The notes beneath the pieces are model-generated. The model was given only the letters and a program-made list of their open reading frames with translations. It made no database searches and was not told where the DNA came from. This document shows, in pieces, positions 15,563 through 26,787 of a stretch of 64,000 nt of DNA. The position numbers were made by a program, and so were the translations under genes. Numbering within the stretch: position 1 is the stretch's first letter; the number at the start of each line of letters is the position of its first letter. Source of the DNA: an uncultured Sinobacteraceae bacterium (GTDB taxonomy: Bacteria; Pseudomonadota; Gammaproteobacteria; Steroidobacterales; Steroidobacteraceae); contig CALEKY010000107.1 of assembly GCA_937902995.1 (NCBI GenBank), positions 43,357-107,356 of the forward strand, in the 5' to 3' direction.

Positions 15563-16579
15563 CTATAGCCGCACGCACTCGATCCAGCATGGATCCAGGC
15601 CGACGACATAGTCCTGAAGCTTCGTGGGCACTCCGGTATCTCGGTCGAGCGCGTAGGCGCTCATGCGGTTGGAAAGCTGGCCCGCAACGAACAGAAAACG
15701 TCCGTCTGCATCGATGGCCATGGTTCGCGGCTGTCGCTCGGTGGGGACGGCGCCGATCGTCTCCATGCGACCCGTCTCCGCATCGACCGCAAATGCCGCA
15801 AGCGAGCTCGAGCTGCGCTCGGTTGCATAGAGGAACCGGCCGTCCGGCGTGAGCAGCACCTCAGCCGCCCAGCGCTTGCCGCGGTACCCTCTCGGCACCG
15901 CATGTGCGAGCGCGCGTTCCTGCAGCCGTCCGGTGGCAGCGTCGAAGTCGAAAGCTCGCAGCGATGCGTCGCGCTCGCAGATCGCGAACACGCGATCGCC
16001 GCGGGGATGGAAGCGCACGTGTCGCGGGCCGGCGCCAGTTCCGACTTTGACTTCTGTTGCTTGCGCTTCGCGCAGTCGACCGGTTTCCGCATCGAACGGC
16101 CAGACGATGAGCACATCGGCACCGAGCGCGGCAGCCACGACGAAATCGTTCGCAGGCGCGGCCAATACGGAATGCGCTTTCGGGATCGAGCGAATCACTT
16201 GATGCGGCTCGCTCAGCTCGCCGCCGTCGATCTTGCTCACGGCGACGAAATCGTTGTGATACGAAGCCATGAGCAACCATCTTCCCGAACGATCGACGGA
16301 GAGGAAAGCAAGCGGACCCGGCATCCGGGTCTCGCCGATCGGCCGCAACACGCCGCGTTGCGGATCGATCGTAAAGCCCGCTATGGCATAAGGCTCATCG
16401 CGCAAGCCTGCGAACATGAAGCGGCGGTCCGGCGACCATGCGAGCGTCGTGAACTTGCCGCCCAATACGTGTTCGACGAGCGTCAACTCGCCGGTGCTCA
16501 CTTGCATCTTGAAGACGAGCAGCTCCCGGCTCTCGGAGTTGGCCACGTAGACGAAAGCGCGTTCGTTCTCCATCGACAT
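15563..16579 (-). CDS. Beta-propeller lactonase family protein (YbhE/Pgl type)
   Basis: The 338-residue cytoplasmic protein consists of repeated WD-like blades such as FVYVANSESRELLVF, TLAWSPDRRFMFAG, GPRHVRFHPRGDRVFAI and EVLLTPDGRFLYATERSS. The GPRH motif and overall length match the 7-bladed lactonase family (PF10282), which includes 6-phosphogluconolactonase YbhE. It could feed 6-phosphogluconate to gnd 11 kb away, but the pathway is not conserved locally. Start ATG 16579 has GGAG upstream; a second ATG follows at 16573. Confidence 0.82.
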   Translation of the reverse strand: MSMENERAFVYVANSESRELLVFKMQVSTGELTLVEHVLGGKFTTLAWSPDRRFMFAGLRDEPYAIAGFTIDPQRGVLRPIGETRMPGPLAFLSVDRSGRWLLMASYHNDFVAVSKIDGGELSEPHQVIRSIPKAHSVLAAPANDFVVAAALGADVLIVWPFDAETGRLREAQATEVKVGTGAGPRHVRFHPRGDRVFAICERDASLRAFDFDAATGRLQERALAHAVPRGYRGKRWAAEVLLTPDGRFLYATERSSSSLAAFAVDAETGRMETIGAVPTERQPRTMAIDADGRFLFVAGQLSNRMSAYALDRDTGVPTKLQDYVVGLDPCWIECVRL

Positions 16580-16661
16580 CGAGCTCCGCTGGTCGATTTG
16601 ATACCGCGGAACTGAACGAACCGCTGGCCGGGAGGTTCCGCCGATCGAGGTAAATTCGCCG

Positions 16662-16868
16662 TCAGTAATGCGGTGGGCGCTCGTCCTCGGGCGTGTAGAT
16701 TCGCTCTTCCGACCTGAGCGCTTCGAAGCGGGTTGCAAGCGCCTTCAAGCGCTCGTTCAGCGCATCGATTTCCTGTTGCTGGCGGTATACGACTTCGCTC
16801 AGCTCGTTCGTGGCCTTTTCCAGAAAGGTCATCTTGATCTCGAGCTGTTCCAGGCGTTCGTCGTTCAT
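16662..16868 (-). CDS. slyX: SlyX protein
   Basis: The 68-residue protein is almost entirely a coiled coil (LEQLEIKMTFLEKATNEL onward, heptads of L, I and V). It ends in the typical Pro-rich, acidic tail with PPHY as the last four residues, diagnostic for SlyX. SlyX is a small cytoplasmic protein of unclear role, first noted next to slyD. GAGG lies upstream of ATG 16868. It is divergent from the alpha/beta hydrolase gene. Confidence 0.9.
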   Translation of the reverse strand: MNDERLEQLEIKMTFLEKATNELSEVVYRQQQEIDALNERLKALATRFEALRSEERIYTPEDERPPHY

Positions 16869-16944
16869 GGAGGTGCCCTCGAGCCCCTAGCTATCAGGCA
16901 GGCGTCGCTTCGTAGCGCGGCGACAGGTCGCGTAAGGTTAACGC

Positions 16945-17802
16945 ATGCAGGGAGACCGCCAGAGCCGCTCCATGGTTTCCGTCATTGCCAGCATCGTCGC
17001 GATTGGCCTGGGCGCAGTATTGCTGCTGGGCGCGTACATCTACATCGCTCAGGAACGGATGATCTTTTATCCGCGTCCGAACGACCCGCTGCTCCGGGAG
17101 CAGTGGCGTTGGAATCGTGTGGAGATCGGCTCGGGCGAGCACCCGATCGAAGGTTGGTGGGCAGATGCGGGCGCACCCGAATCGAATCTCACGATCGTGT
17201 ACTTCGGCGGCAATGCCGAAGACGTGCTCTATGCGGCACGCAATGCAGCGCAGCTCGAAGCCAAGCGCATGCTGGTCGTCAACTATCGCGGCTACGGACA
17301 ATCGCACGGCAAACCGAGCCAGAAAGCGCTGTTCGAAGATGCGCTGGCTGTCTACGACTACGTCGTCGGACCGGGCAACGCCGGCCCGCAGGACGTCGTC
17401 GTCATGGGCCGAAGTCTGGGCTCCGCCCTGGCCACCCTGCTCGCCGCGAAACGCAAAGTTCGCGCAGTCGTGCTGATCACGCCATTCGACAGTCTCGCAG
17501 CCGTTGCCGAACGGCACTACCCTGCATTCCTCGTTCGCACACTGTTGCGCCACCCGTTTCGCTCGGATGAGCTTGCGCCGCAAGCGCAGGTACCGGCGTT
17601 GTTCTTGATCGCCGAACAGGATCACATCGTGCCGCCGTCGCACGCTTATGCGCTCGTGCGCGTCTGGGGCGGTCCGACACACACCCGCGCGTTCGAGGGA
17701 GTCGGCCACAACGACATCGAGACGCACCCTGCCTATCACCGCGAGCTCAATGCCTTCTTGAGGCAACAGGCGTCTAGCGCGTTGCGCAGACTGAAGGGTT
17801 AA
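16945..17802 (+). CDS. Membrane-anchored alpha/beta hydrolase (YfhR/BEM46-like)
   Basis: The 285-residue protein has an N-terminal hydrophobic anchor (about 11-34) and then an alpha/beta hydrolase domain. VYFGGNAED forms the oxyanion loop, and the nucleophile elbow is G155-R-S157-L-G159. The acid is probably the Asp in AEQDHIVP and the base the His in GVGHNDIE. This is the ABHD12/13-BEM46-YfhR group of serine esterases, acting at the inner membrane. The last codons (CTG AAG GGT TAA) run into a heptamer array. Confidence 0.85.
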   Translation: MQGDRQSRSMVSVIASIVAIGLGAVLLLGAYIYIAQERMIFYPRPNDPLLREQWRWNRVEIGSGEHPIEGWWADAGAPESNLTIVYFGGNAEDVLYAARNAAQLEAKRMLVVNYRGYGQSHGKPSQKALFEDALAVYDYVVGPGNAGPQDVVVMGRSLGSALATLLAAKRKVRAVVLITPFDSLAAVAERHYPAFLVRTLLRHPFRSDELAPQAQVPALFLIAEQDHIVPPSHAYALVRVWGGPTHTRAFEGVGHNDIETHPAYHRELNAFLRQQASSALRRLKG

Positions 17803-17835
17803 GACTGAAGGCTGAAGACTGAAGACTGAAGGTAG
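17797..17835. repeat. Heptamer array, ACTGAAG type (left arm of an inverted pair)
   Basis: Consecutive units ACTGAAG, GCTGAAG, ACTGAAG, ACTGAAG and then GTAG start at the stop codon of the alpha/beta hydrolase gene. The array is complementary to the one at 17946-17989. Confidence 0.85.
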
Positions 17836-17945
17836 TGCGCGTTGCGCGCTACTTCTAGCCAGGCCCAGCGCCCATGCGCAGACTGGCTGCAGGCTGCAGG
17901 TGGTGTTGCGCGCTTCCTTCCGGCCAGCGCCCTTATTCGCGCGCT

Positions 17946-17989
17946 CTACCTTCAGCCTTCAGCCTTCAGCCTCCAGTCTTCAGCCTCCA
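17946..17989. repeat. Heptamer array, CTTCAGC type (right arm of an inverted pair)
   Basis: CTAC, then repeated CTTCAGC-type units with CTCCAGT and CTTCAGC variants. It is the reverse complement of the 17797-17835 family, and both arms meet at GGTAG...CTACC. About 110 bp lie between the arms, so a long foldback RNA or cruciform is possible just before the hybrid kinase gene. Confidence 0.85.
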
Positions 17990-18052
17990 AGCCATGGCAA
18001 ACTCGGACCCGGCCGCACGGAGCCGCGGGTCGCACCCGCGCGGGGGATTGGA

Positions 18053-20773
18053 ATGGCGAAGCGTTCAACTCAAGCCGTCAGCGAAGCCATCCGGCGCTGG
18101 TTGGGCAATGACCAGCCCCGGCATCTGCCTGCCGAGCAGCTTTTCGAGCGCTTCATGCGGCATCTGCCCGGCATGGCTTGGCTCAAAGATGCGTCGGGAA
18201 AGTTCGTCTATGTGAACGACGCGATGGGACGGGCGCTGGGGGTGCCGGCCCACTCCCTGCTCGGGAAAACGATTGCGGAAGTGCTCGATCCTGCTGCAGC
18301 GCAGCAGTGCAGCGAAAGCGATGCCGCGGCCGCAGTGAGCGAGGCTGGCGTACAGGTCATCGAGAAATTCCGGTGCCATGACGGCACGACCCACGCCGCG
18401 CTGGTCAGCAAGTTTCGAGTCGACGGTCCCGAGGACATACCCACCCTGCTGGGCGGCATCGCGATCGACATTACCGACCGCATGCAGGCGGAAGAACGCT
18501 GGCGACGCAGCGAGGAGCAGCTTCGCCTCGCAACCCGCACCGGCAAGGTCGGCGCATGGGACTGGGACATCCTCGCCAATCGCTTCACGTGGACGGGCTC
18601 GCTCTACGCGATTCACGGCATTACACCGGAGCAGTTCGACGGCACGATGGAAGGCTACGTCGAGCTCATCCATCCGGACGATCGCGACATGGTCTCGGCG
18701 GCCATCGAACGCAGTTTGGAGAGCGGACAGTCCTGCGACTTCGAATTCCGTGCCATCCGGCCCGACGGCACCGTCATCTGGGTCTACACGAACGCCGAAG
18801 TCATCTATGAAGACGGGCGAGCGTCTCGCATGGTCGGTGCAACGCTCGACATCACGCCTCGCAAGCAAACCGAGCTTGCATTGCGCGAGAGCGAAGAGCG
18901 CTTCGCCAAGGCATTCAACGCGAGTCCCCTCGTGTTGACACTCTCCTCGATCTCGACCGGCACGCTGGTCGAGGTGAATGAGACGTTCTGTCGAGTGACG
19001 GGCTACAGCCGCGAAGAAGCGCTTGGGCGCACGACCGTGGAGCTGGGACTCTGGGCGAACATCCGCGATCGCGAGGCCATGTTCGAGCAACTATTCCGAG
19101 AAGGCAGGGTTCGCGACCGAGAATTCCGGTTCCGCAACCGCGACGGCAAGGAAGTCATCGGCCTGTTCTCGGCGGAGATCATCGACATCCACGGCGAGCC
19201 GCACACGCTGACGGTCATTCAGGACATCACCGATCGCGCCGATGCGCAGCGAGCGTTGCGCGTCAGCGAGGAGCGGCTGCGGCTGGCGCTGCGCGGAGCG
19301 AATGCCGGCGTGTGGGTGTATCACGCCGACACGCGCGCCGCCTTTTGGAGCACCGAGTTCCGTAACCTCTTCGGCTTCGGACCCGAAGTTCCCTGCTCGC
19401 TCGACATCTTGATCAGCCGCGTCCATCCGGAGGATCGCGATCGCGTACGCAACGAATTCGTCACGCTCCTGCGCAGCGGCGAAGGCGAGTTTCGTCAGGA
19501 ATTCCGCGTTGTACATCCGGAGCTGGGGCTACGTTGGATGTTGACGCTCGGTCGCATCGAGCGCGACGAGGGTGCGGTCCACTGTCACGGCATCAGCCTC
19601 GATATCAGCCGCTTGAAACAGGTGGAAGACGAGCTGCGCCGCGAGGATCAACGCAAGAACGAGTTTCTCGCCACGCTCGCGCACGAGCTTCGTAACCCGT
19701 TGGCGCCGATCCGCAACGGTCTGGAGATCTTGAAGCGCACGCCGGCCAACAGTGCGATGGCCGAGCAGGCGCGCGAAATGATGGAACGTCAGCTTCGCCA
19801 GATGGTGCGCCTCATCGACGATCTGCTCGATTTGAGTCGCATCACTCGCGGAAAGATCGAGCTCAAACGGGAGCGCGTGGACTTGACGAGCGTGGTGCAG
19901 AGCGCGCTCGAAGCGAGCCGGCCGTTGATCGAGCAAGCCGGACACCACCTCACTCTCGAGCTCGCGACCGATGCCTTGTTCGTCAATGCAGACACCCTGC
20001 GTCTCGCCCAGGTGTTCGCCAATTTGCTGAACAATGCCGCGAAATACACCGATAACGGTGGGCACATTCGGATGACGATGCGCCGCGTCGGCAACGAGGC
20101 GCATGTCAGCGTGCGCGACGACGGCATCGGCATTCCCTCGGAGATGCTGCCGAGAGTGTTCGAAATGTTCACGCAAGTCGACCGCTCTCTGGAAAAGGCG
20201 CAAGGCGGGCTCGGCATCGGGCTCAGCATCGCCAAACAGCTCGTCGAGATGCACGGCGGATCGATCGAGGCGCACAGCGAAGGTCTCGGTAAAGGTTCCG
20301 AATTCACGGTGCGACTGCCTTTGTGTCCGGCGAGTACGCCGGCGGCGCCGGACGTTTCGCAACGCGCAGCCGCTCGAGTGATCGGCGTGCGCATTCTCGT
20401 CGCGGACGACAATCTCGACGCAGCGCGCTCGCTCGCGATGATGCTCGAGATCAACGGCAACGAGGTGCAAACCGCCAGCGACGGTCTCGAGGCGATCGAA
20501 ATTGCGCAGACCTTCAAACCCCATGTCATCCTGCTCGATATCGGCATGCCGCGCCTGAATGGTTATGAGGTTTGCAAACAGCTTCGGCAGCGCGCAGAGC
20601 TCGCTGATTGCTTGATCATCGCGACGACCGGCTGGGGGCAAGACGAGGACGTGCAACGCTCGCGCGAAGCCGGTTTCGATCATCATCTCGTCAAGCCGGT
20701 CGAGACCCGCGTGCTCGAGGAGCTGCTCGCGCGCGGAACTCCGCGCAGACCGTCCGACCGCTCGACTCGCTGA
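18053..20773 (+). CDS. Cytoplasmic hybrid histidine kinase with four PAS domains and a receiver
   Basis: The 906-residue protein has no membrane span. Four PAS/PAC units occupy about residues 25-520; PAC ends are recognisable as GIAIDITDRMQ, GATLDITPRKQ, VIQDITDRADA and HGISLDISRLK. HisKA follows with the phospho-acceptor H544 in LAHELRNPL, then HATPase with NAAKYT and DDGIGIP. A C-terminal receiver has its phospho-acceptor D829 in VILLDIGMP and Lys in LVKP. It should autophosphorylate and pass phosphate to its own receiver, then to an unseen partner. ATG 18053 has GGGGGATTGG upstream. No output gene is adjacent. Confidence 0.93.
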   Translation: MAKRSTQAVSEAIRRWLGNDQPRHLPAEQLFERFMRHLPGMAWLKDASGKFVYVNDAMGRALGVPAHSLLGKTIAEVLDPAAAQQCSESDAAAAVSEAGVQVIEKFRCHDGTTHAALVSKFRVDGPEDIPTLLGGIAIDITDRMQAEERWRRSEEQLRLATRTGKVGAWDWDILANRFTWTGSLYAIHGITPEQFDGTMEGYVELIHPDDRDMVSAAIERSLESGQSCDFEFRAIRPDGTVIWVYTNAEVIYEDGRASRMVGATLDITPRKQTELALRESEERFAKAFNASPLVLTLSSISTGTLVEVNETFCRVTGYSREEALGRTTVELGLWANIRDREAMFEQLFREGRVRDREFRFRNRDGKEVIGLFSAEIIDIHGEPHTLTVIQDITDRADAQRALRVSEERLRLALRGANAGVWVYHADTRAAFWSTEFRNLFGFGPEVPCSLDILISRVHPEDRDRVRNEFVTLLRSGEGEFRQEFRVVHPELGLRWMLTLGRIERDEGAVHCHGISLDISRLKQVEDELRREDQRKNEFLATLAHELRNPLAPIRNGLEILKRTPANSAMAEQAREMMERQLRQMVRLIDDLLDLSRITRGKIELKRERVDLTSVVQSALEASRPLIEQAGHHLTLELATDALFVNADTLRLAQVFANLLNNAAKYTDNGGHIRMTMRRVGNEAHVSVRDDGIGIPSEMLPRVFEMFTQVDRSLEKAQGGLGIGLSIAKQLVEMHGGSIEAHSEGLGKGSEFTVRLPLCPASTPAAPDVSQRAAARVIGVRILVADDNLDAARSLAMMLEINGNEVQTASDGLEAIEIAQTFKPHVILLDIGMPRLNGYEVCKQLRQRAELADCLIIATTGWGQDEDVQRSREAGFDHHLVKPVETRVLEELLARGTPRRPSDRSTR

Positions 20774-21010
20774 CGCTCGGTCCGACGAGCGGAATTTCGC
20801 CCGGTCTCTCGGAATCTGTCCGCTGGAATTTTCGCCGTCGGATACGGTCTTCCCCGGCTCGCCATTCAGCCATTCGCTGTGCGCCGCTCCAGGTTGCGCG
20901 ACCTACACCACAAAATTCGGTGAAGGCACGCTGTTGCGTGATGGCGGGCGTAATCGCTCACACCGCCTGTCAGCGGCGCTCGCCTAGCATTCGCGCCGGA
21001 TCGATTCTTC

Positions 21011-22827
<1,817 letters not shown>

Positions 22828-22831
<4 letters not shown>

Positions 22832-24504
22832 CGCAGCTGCGAACCTTTCGTTTCGCGCAAGAACAGCGTACCGACGACGGCCGTCATCAAGGCCACGACG
22901 ATCGGGTACCACAAACCATCGTAGATGTCGCCGGTCGCCGCGACGATAGCGAACGACGTGACGGGCAGAAAGCCGCCGAACCAACCGTTACCGATGTGAT
23001 ACGGCAACGACATCGATGTGTAGCGGATACGCGTCGGGAACAGCTCGACGAGCCATGCGGCGATCGGTCCGTACACCATCGTCACGAGCACGACCAAGTA
23101 CGTGCACAGCGCGATGACCAGCGGATAATTGAGCTGCGACATATCGGCCCTGGGCGGATAACCCGCTTCCTGTAACGCCGCCTTGAGCCGCGCTTGAAAC
23201 TCCGCGTTCGCGGCTCTGAATTCGTCGGTTCCGAGCTGCGTACCGTCGAACGAAACGAGCTCGACGGCATCGGCGCCGTTACCGATACGCACGCTTGCCA
23301 CGGTTCCCGGTTGCGCTGCTTCGTTTTCGTAAGGAATGCCGTTGCGCGCAAGCGCACTCTTCGCCACGTCGCAGGAACGCGCGAATGTCTTGCGGCCGAC
23401 CGGATCGAACTGCACGGAGCAATCGGAAGGTGCCGCGACCACCGTGACGGGCGCGCGCTGCACCGCATCGGCAAGTGCCGGATTTGCGGCATGCGTGAGC
23501 GCCTTGAACACCGGAAAATAAGTGAGCGCCGCCAGAATGCAGCCGGCCATCACGATCGACTTGCGGCCGATGCGATCCGAGAGCCAGCCGAACACGATGA
23601 AAAACGGTGTGCCGATTGCAAGGGCCGCGGCGATGATCAGGTTTGCCGAAGTCGCTTCGACCTGCAGGACGCGCTCCAAGAAGAACAACGCATAGAACTG
23701 TCCGCCGTACCACACGACCGCTTGACCTGCGGTGGCCCCGATCAACGCCAGCAGCACGATCTTCAAGTTGCTCCAGGTGGCGAACGCCTCGGACAACGGC
23801 GCTTTCGAAAGCTTGCCTTCGCGTTTGATCTCGAGGAACACGGGCGACTCTTCGAGCTGCAACCGGATGTAAACGGAAATTCCCAGCAGCACGATCGAGA
23901 TCAGGAACGGAATCCGCCATCCCCAGGTCTCGAATTCCTCGCCGAGAGCGATGCGGCAAACCAAGATGACGAGCAGCGACAGGAACAGCCCGAGCGTTGC
24001 CGTCGTCTGGATCCAGCTCGTATAGAGACCGCGCCGGTCGGGCGGAGCGTGCTCGGCCACGTATGTCGCAGCGCCGCCGTACTCGCCACCCAATGCGAGC
24101 CCCTGCAGCAGGCGCAGCGTAATCAGTGCGATCGGTGCAGCCACTCCGATCGTCGCATAGCTGGGCAGCATGCCGACGAGCGCAGTGGATGCGCCCATGA
24201 TGATGATCGTCACCAGGAACGTGTGCTTGCGTCCAATCAGATCGCCGAAGCGTCCGAACAGCAACGCACCGAACGGCCTCACGAAAAAGCCGGCGGCAAA
24301 GGCCATCAAAGCGAAGATGAAGCCCGTCGTCTCGTTGACGCCGGAAAAGAACTGCTTGGTGATGATGGCGGACAGCGAGCCGTACAAATAGAAGTCGTAC
24401 CACTCGAACACTGTCCCCAACGAGGACGCGAAGATGACGCGGCGGTGTGATCGGTCGATCCCCGATTGCGTCCGGGCGGCGGCGACGGACGGCGAGCTCA
24501 CCAT
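22828..24504 (-). CDS. MHS-family (major facilitator) metabolite:H+ symporter
   Basis: The 558-residue protein has the MHS pattern: the first helix contains SSLGTVFEWYDFYLYGSLS, the loop 2-3 motif is GRFGDLIGRKHTF, the loop 8-9 motif is GWLSDRIGRKS, and GLALGGEYGG lies in helix 5. Such carriers move organic acids, proline/betaine or similar solutes across the inner membrane. Between helices 9 and 10 there is an unusual soluble insert of about 110 residues with two cysteines. GAGGGGGATCC precedes ATG 24504. Confidence 0.9.
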
Positions 24505-24691
24505 GGATCCCCCTCGTTGTTGTTATGCGCTGGCAGCGAGTTGCTGGTGCGTCAGGTACGTTCGGACAAAGTCCGCAAATCCCAGTAAAGCAGGGAACGC
24601 GCTCCGGGCGCAACGAATTTGACGCTCGAGATATCCGAATCCGAGCGCGCCCAGCGACATGACGGGGACGCCGGAAGCGAGGATCAGCGAT

Positions 24692-24946
24692 ATGGCATGG
24701 CTCGTAGTTCGTGATGCGTTCGGCGAGGTGGTCGATCTCGCACCATGTGGCGATTCGCCTTACGAAAGAGCGCATCGCCTGGCGCAAGCGGTGCACACGT
24801 GGCAACAACGCGGCGACCGCGTACGCAGGCTCGTCGGACTCAAGTATCAGCTCACCTCGTTCGACGGCAACGTCCGCGTGCTTGCCATCGAGGAATATCG
24901 GCCGAGCTTTCGGCGCGATGCGTATCTAAGGGCCAAGACGCACTGA
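24692..24946 (+). CDS. Small protein of unknown function (84 aa)
   Basis: The frame from ATG 24692, preceded by GAGG 9 nt upstream, encodes a basic, soluble 84-residue protein. Its first segment reads MAWLVVRDAFGEVVDLAPCG, and a helix with RLAQAVHTWQQRGD follows. There is no signal peptide. An in-frame ATG at 24659 is possible. The gene converges on ppa. No family is recognised. Confidence 0.5.
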   Translation: MAWLVVRDAFGEVVDLAPCGDSPYERAHRLAQAVHTWQQRGDRVRRLVGLKYQLTSFDGNVRVLAIEEYRPSFRRDAYLRAKTH

Positions 24947-24974
24947 TTGTTAATGGCCGGCGCAGCGAGCGACG

Positions 24975-25511
24975 TCAGCCCTTCTTGGCCGCCGCGCGCT
25001 CCATGGCCTCGCGAATGACCTGCTTCGCCTCGGCGGCGTCGCCCCAGCCGATCACCTTGACCCACTTCGAGCTCTCGAGATCCTTGTAGTGCTCGAAGAA
25101 ATGCTCGATCTGCTTGATGGTGATCTCGGGCAGGTCCGAGTAGTTCTGCACTTTTTCGTAACGGCGCGTGAGCCGCGTCGTCGGTACGCCGATGATCTTT
25201 TCATCGAGCCCGGCCTCATCCTGCATCCGAAGCACGCCGACCGGCCGCACCGCCACGACCGCACCGGGAATGATGCCGCGCTGATTGGCGATCAAGACAT
25301 CGCAGGGATCGCCGTCGTCGCTGAGCGTGTGCGGGATGAATCCGTAATTGCCCGGATAACGCATCGACGTGTAGAGGAATCGATCGACGACGAGCGTGCC
25401 GGACTCCTTGTCCATCTCGTACTTGATGGGTTCGCCACCGACCGGGACTTCGACGATCACATTCACTTCGTCGGGCGGATTGTTGCCGACCGCAATCGCA
25501 TCCAAACGCAT
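24975..25511 (-). CDS. ppa: Inorganic pyrophosphatase (family I)
   Basis: It hydrolyses pyrophosphate to two phosphates in the cytoplasm, pulling biosynthetic reactions forward. The 178-residue sequence has the family I signature DGDPCDVLIANQ (the D..DPCDVL metal-binding loop), the upstream basic segment VDRFLYTSMRYPGNYGFIP, and KVQNYSDLPE with the later active-site residues. Length and sequence are close to bacterial hexameric enzymes. The gene stands alone. Confidence 0.96.
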   Translation of the reverse strand: MRLDAIAVGNNPPDEVNVIVEVPVGGEPIKYEMDKESGTLVVDRFLYTSMRYPGNYGFIPHTLSDDGDPCDVLIANQRGIIPGAVVAVRPVGVLRMQDEAGLDEKIIGVPTTRLTRRYEKVQNYSDLPEITIKQIEHFFEHYKDLESSKWVKVIGWGDAAEAKQVIREAMERAAAKKG

Positions 25512-25649
25512 GGGGAATCCTTGAGACTAAAGTGGGATGGAACGAAAAGGGGCGCGATTATAGCGACCGGTACGCCGCTCGCCAGCGCGTTCGTTCCGCA
25601 CCCGAGGAGAGATTTCGGGAGGGCCGCGGAGCGGCCGTCGACTGGCCGC

Positions 25650-26234
25650 TCAGCCCGTTCCGGCCAGCTTGCGCTTGGTGCAGGTGACGAACTTGAACAT
25701 GAAGCCGGGCAAACTTTGATCGTTCAGGCGTTCGATGTTCGTGTCGTACGGAATGATGAACATCATCGCAATGTAGACGAGGACGAATGCGCCCGACGTC
25801 AAGAGCGCCAGCAACACGAAGAGCACGCGGATGATCGTGACATCGATGCCGTAACGCACCGCAAGGCCGTTGCACACGCCGCTCACCATCGCGCCTTCGC
25901 GGACTTGCACGAGCGGGGGATCGTCGCCGCCAACGGTGGATTCGTGCTGCGAGGACGTATTTGCCGAGGACGGCCCGGCATCGTCCCCGACCGTACCGAT
26001 CTGGTCGAGCACGCTGCGCATCTCCTCGGCCGTGATGACGTTCTTGTGCGCGCTCAAGAAAGGCTGGCATTTCTCCGCAATCGATCGCTCGAGATCCGCA
26101 ATCACTTCGGCGCGCCCCGGATCGGACGCGAGTTGCGCTTCGGCGCGGCGCAGATACGCGTGGACGAGGTCGTAAGCGTCCTCGTCCAGGTTGAAGCTCA
26201 TGCCGTTCAGCTCGACCGTGACGACTCTTTTCAT
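25650..26234 (-). CDS. PspC-domain membrane protein with the shared N-terminal domain
   Basis: The 194-residue protein has two parts. Residues 1-70 (starting MKRVVTVELNGMSFNLDEDA) are soluble and closely resemble the start of the upstream TM2 protein. Residues about 110-175 form a PspC domain (GAMVSGVCNGLAVRYGIDVTIIRVLF, then a hydrophobic span). PspC domains sense or signal envelope stress. ATG 26234 is chosen because the shared domain begins there. It is third in a padR-TM2-pspC unit, 31 nt after the TM2 gene. Confidence 0.85.
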   Translation of the reverse strand: MKRVVTVELNGMSFNLDEDAYDLVHAYLRRAEAQLASDPGRAEVIADLERSIAEKCQPFLSAHKNVITAEEMRSVLDQIGTVGDDAGPSSANTSSQHESTVGGDDPPLVQVREGAMVSGVCNGLAVRYGIDVTIIRVLFVLLALLTSGAFVLVYIAMMFIIPYDTNIERLNDQSLPGFMFKFVTCTKRKLAGTG

Positions 26235-26265
26235 GACCGTTTCCGCAATTCTCGATCGATGTTCG

Positions 26266-26784
26266 CTACGCCCAGCGCGTGATCCGCCGACCGTCCGCAT
26301 CCGTGAAGGAACCGAAGAGGATCACGATCAAATCATAGAGCGTCCAAAGGGTCAGACCGCCAAGCGTGATCAATTGCAAGATGCCTGTGCCGATCTTTCC
26401 TACGTAGAAGCGGTGCAACCCGATCCAGCCCAGGAACACGCAAAGCACGAGCACGGGCAATCGTGTGAATTCGCTTTCGGTTCTCGGCACCGAAAGGGCG
26501 CCATCCGTATGGACGACAGGAGCCGGGCCTGCGCTCGAATCGTCGCCCAACGTGCGCAACGCTTCGCTCATCACCGAATCGCTGACGACGGATTCTTCGG
26601 CGGTGCGGCGAGTGACGATTTGCTCCGCGATCGATTGCTCGATGTCGGCGAGCGCTCGAGCGCGATCGGGCACGTTGGCATGACGAGTTTCGGCCGCTGC
26701 AAGAAAGGCGCGGAGCCGTTCGTAGGCGTTCTCGTCCAACGCGTAGGCATTGTTGGCCAGATTCACCGTGACCACTCTGCGCAT
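26266..26784 (-). CDS. TM2-domain membrane protein with the shared N-terminal domain
   Basis: The 172-residue protein starts MRRVVTVNLANNAYALDENA, a domain paralogous to that of the downstream PspC protein. A linker (about 70-105) follows, then a TM2 domain: two hydrophobic helices around LGWIGLHRFYVGKIGTGILQL, with the typical G..G.HRFY.G motif. TM2 proteins are small membrane proteins of unclear role. It starts 3 nt after the padR stop, so the two are translationally coupled. Confidence 0.85.
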   Translation of the reverse strand: MRRVVTVNLANNAYALDENAYERLRAFLAAAETRHANVPDRARALADIEQSIAEQIVTRRTAEESVVSDSVMSEALRTLGDDSSAGPAPVVHTDGALSVPRTESEFTRLPVLVLCVFLGWIGLHRFYVGKIGTGILQLITLGGLTLWTLYDLIVILFGSFTDADGRRITRWA

Positions 26785-26787
26785 GGG

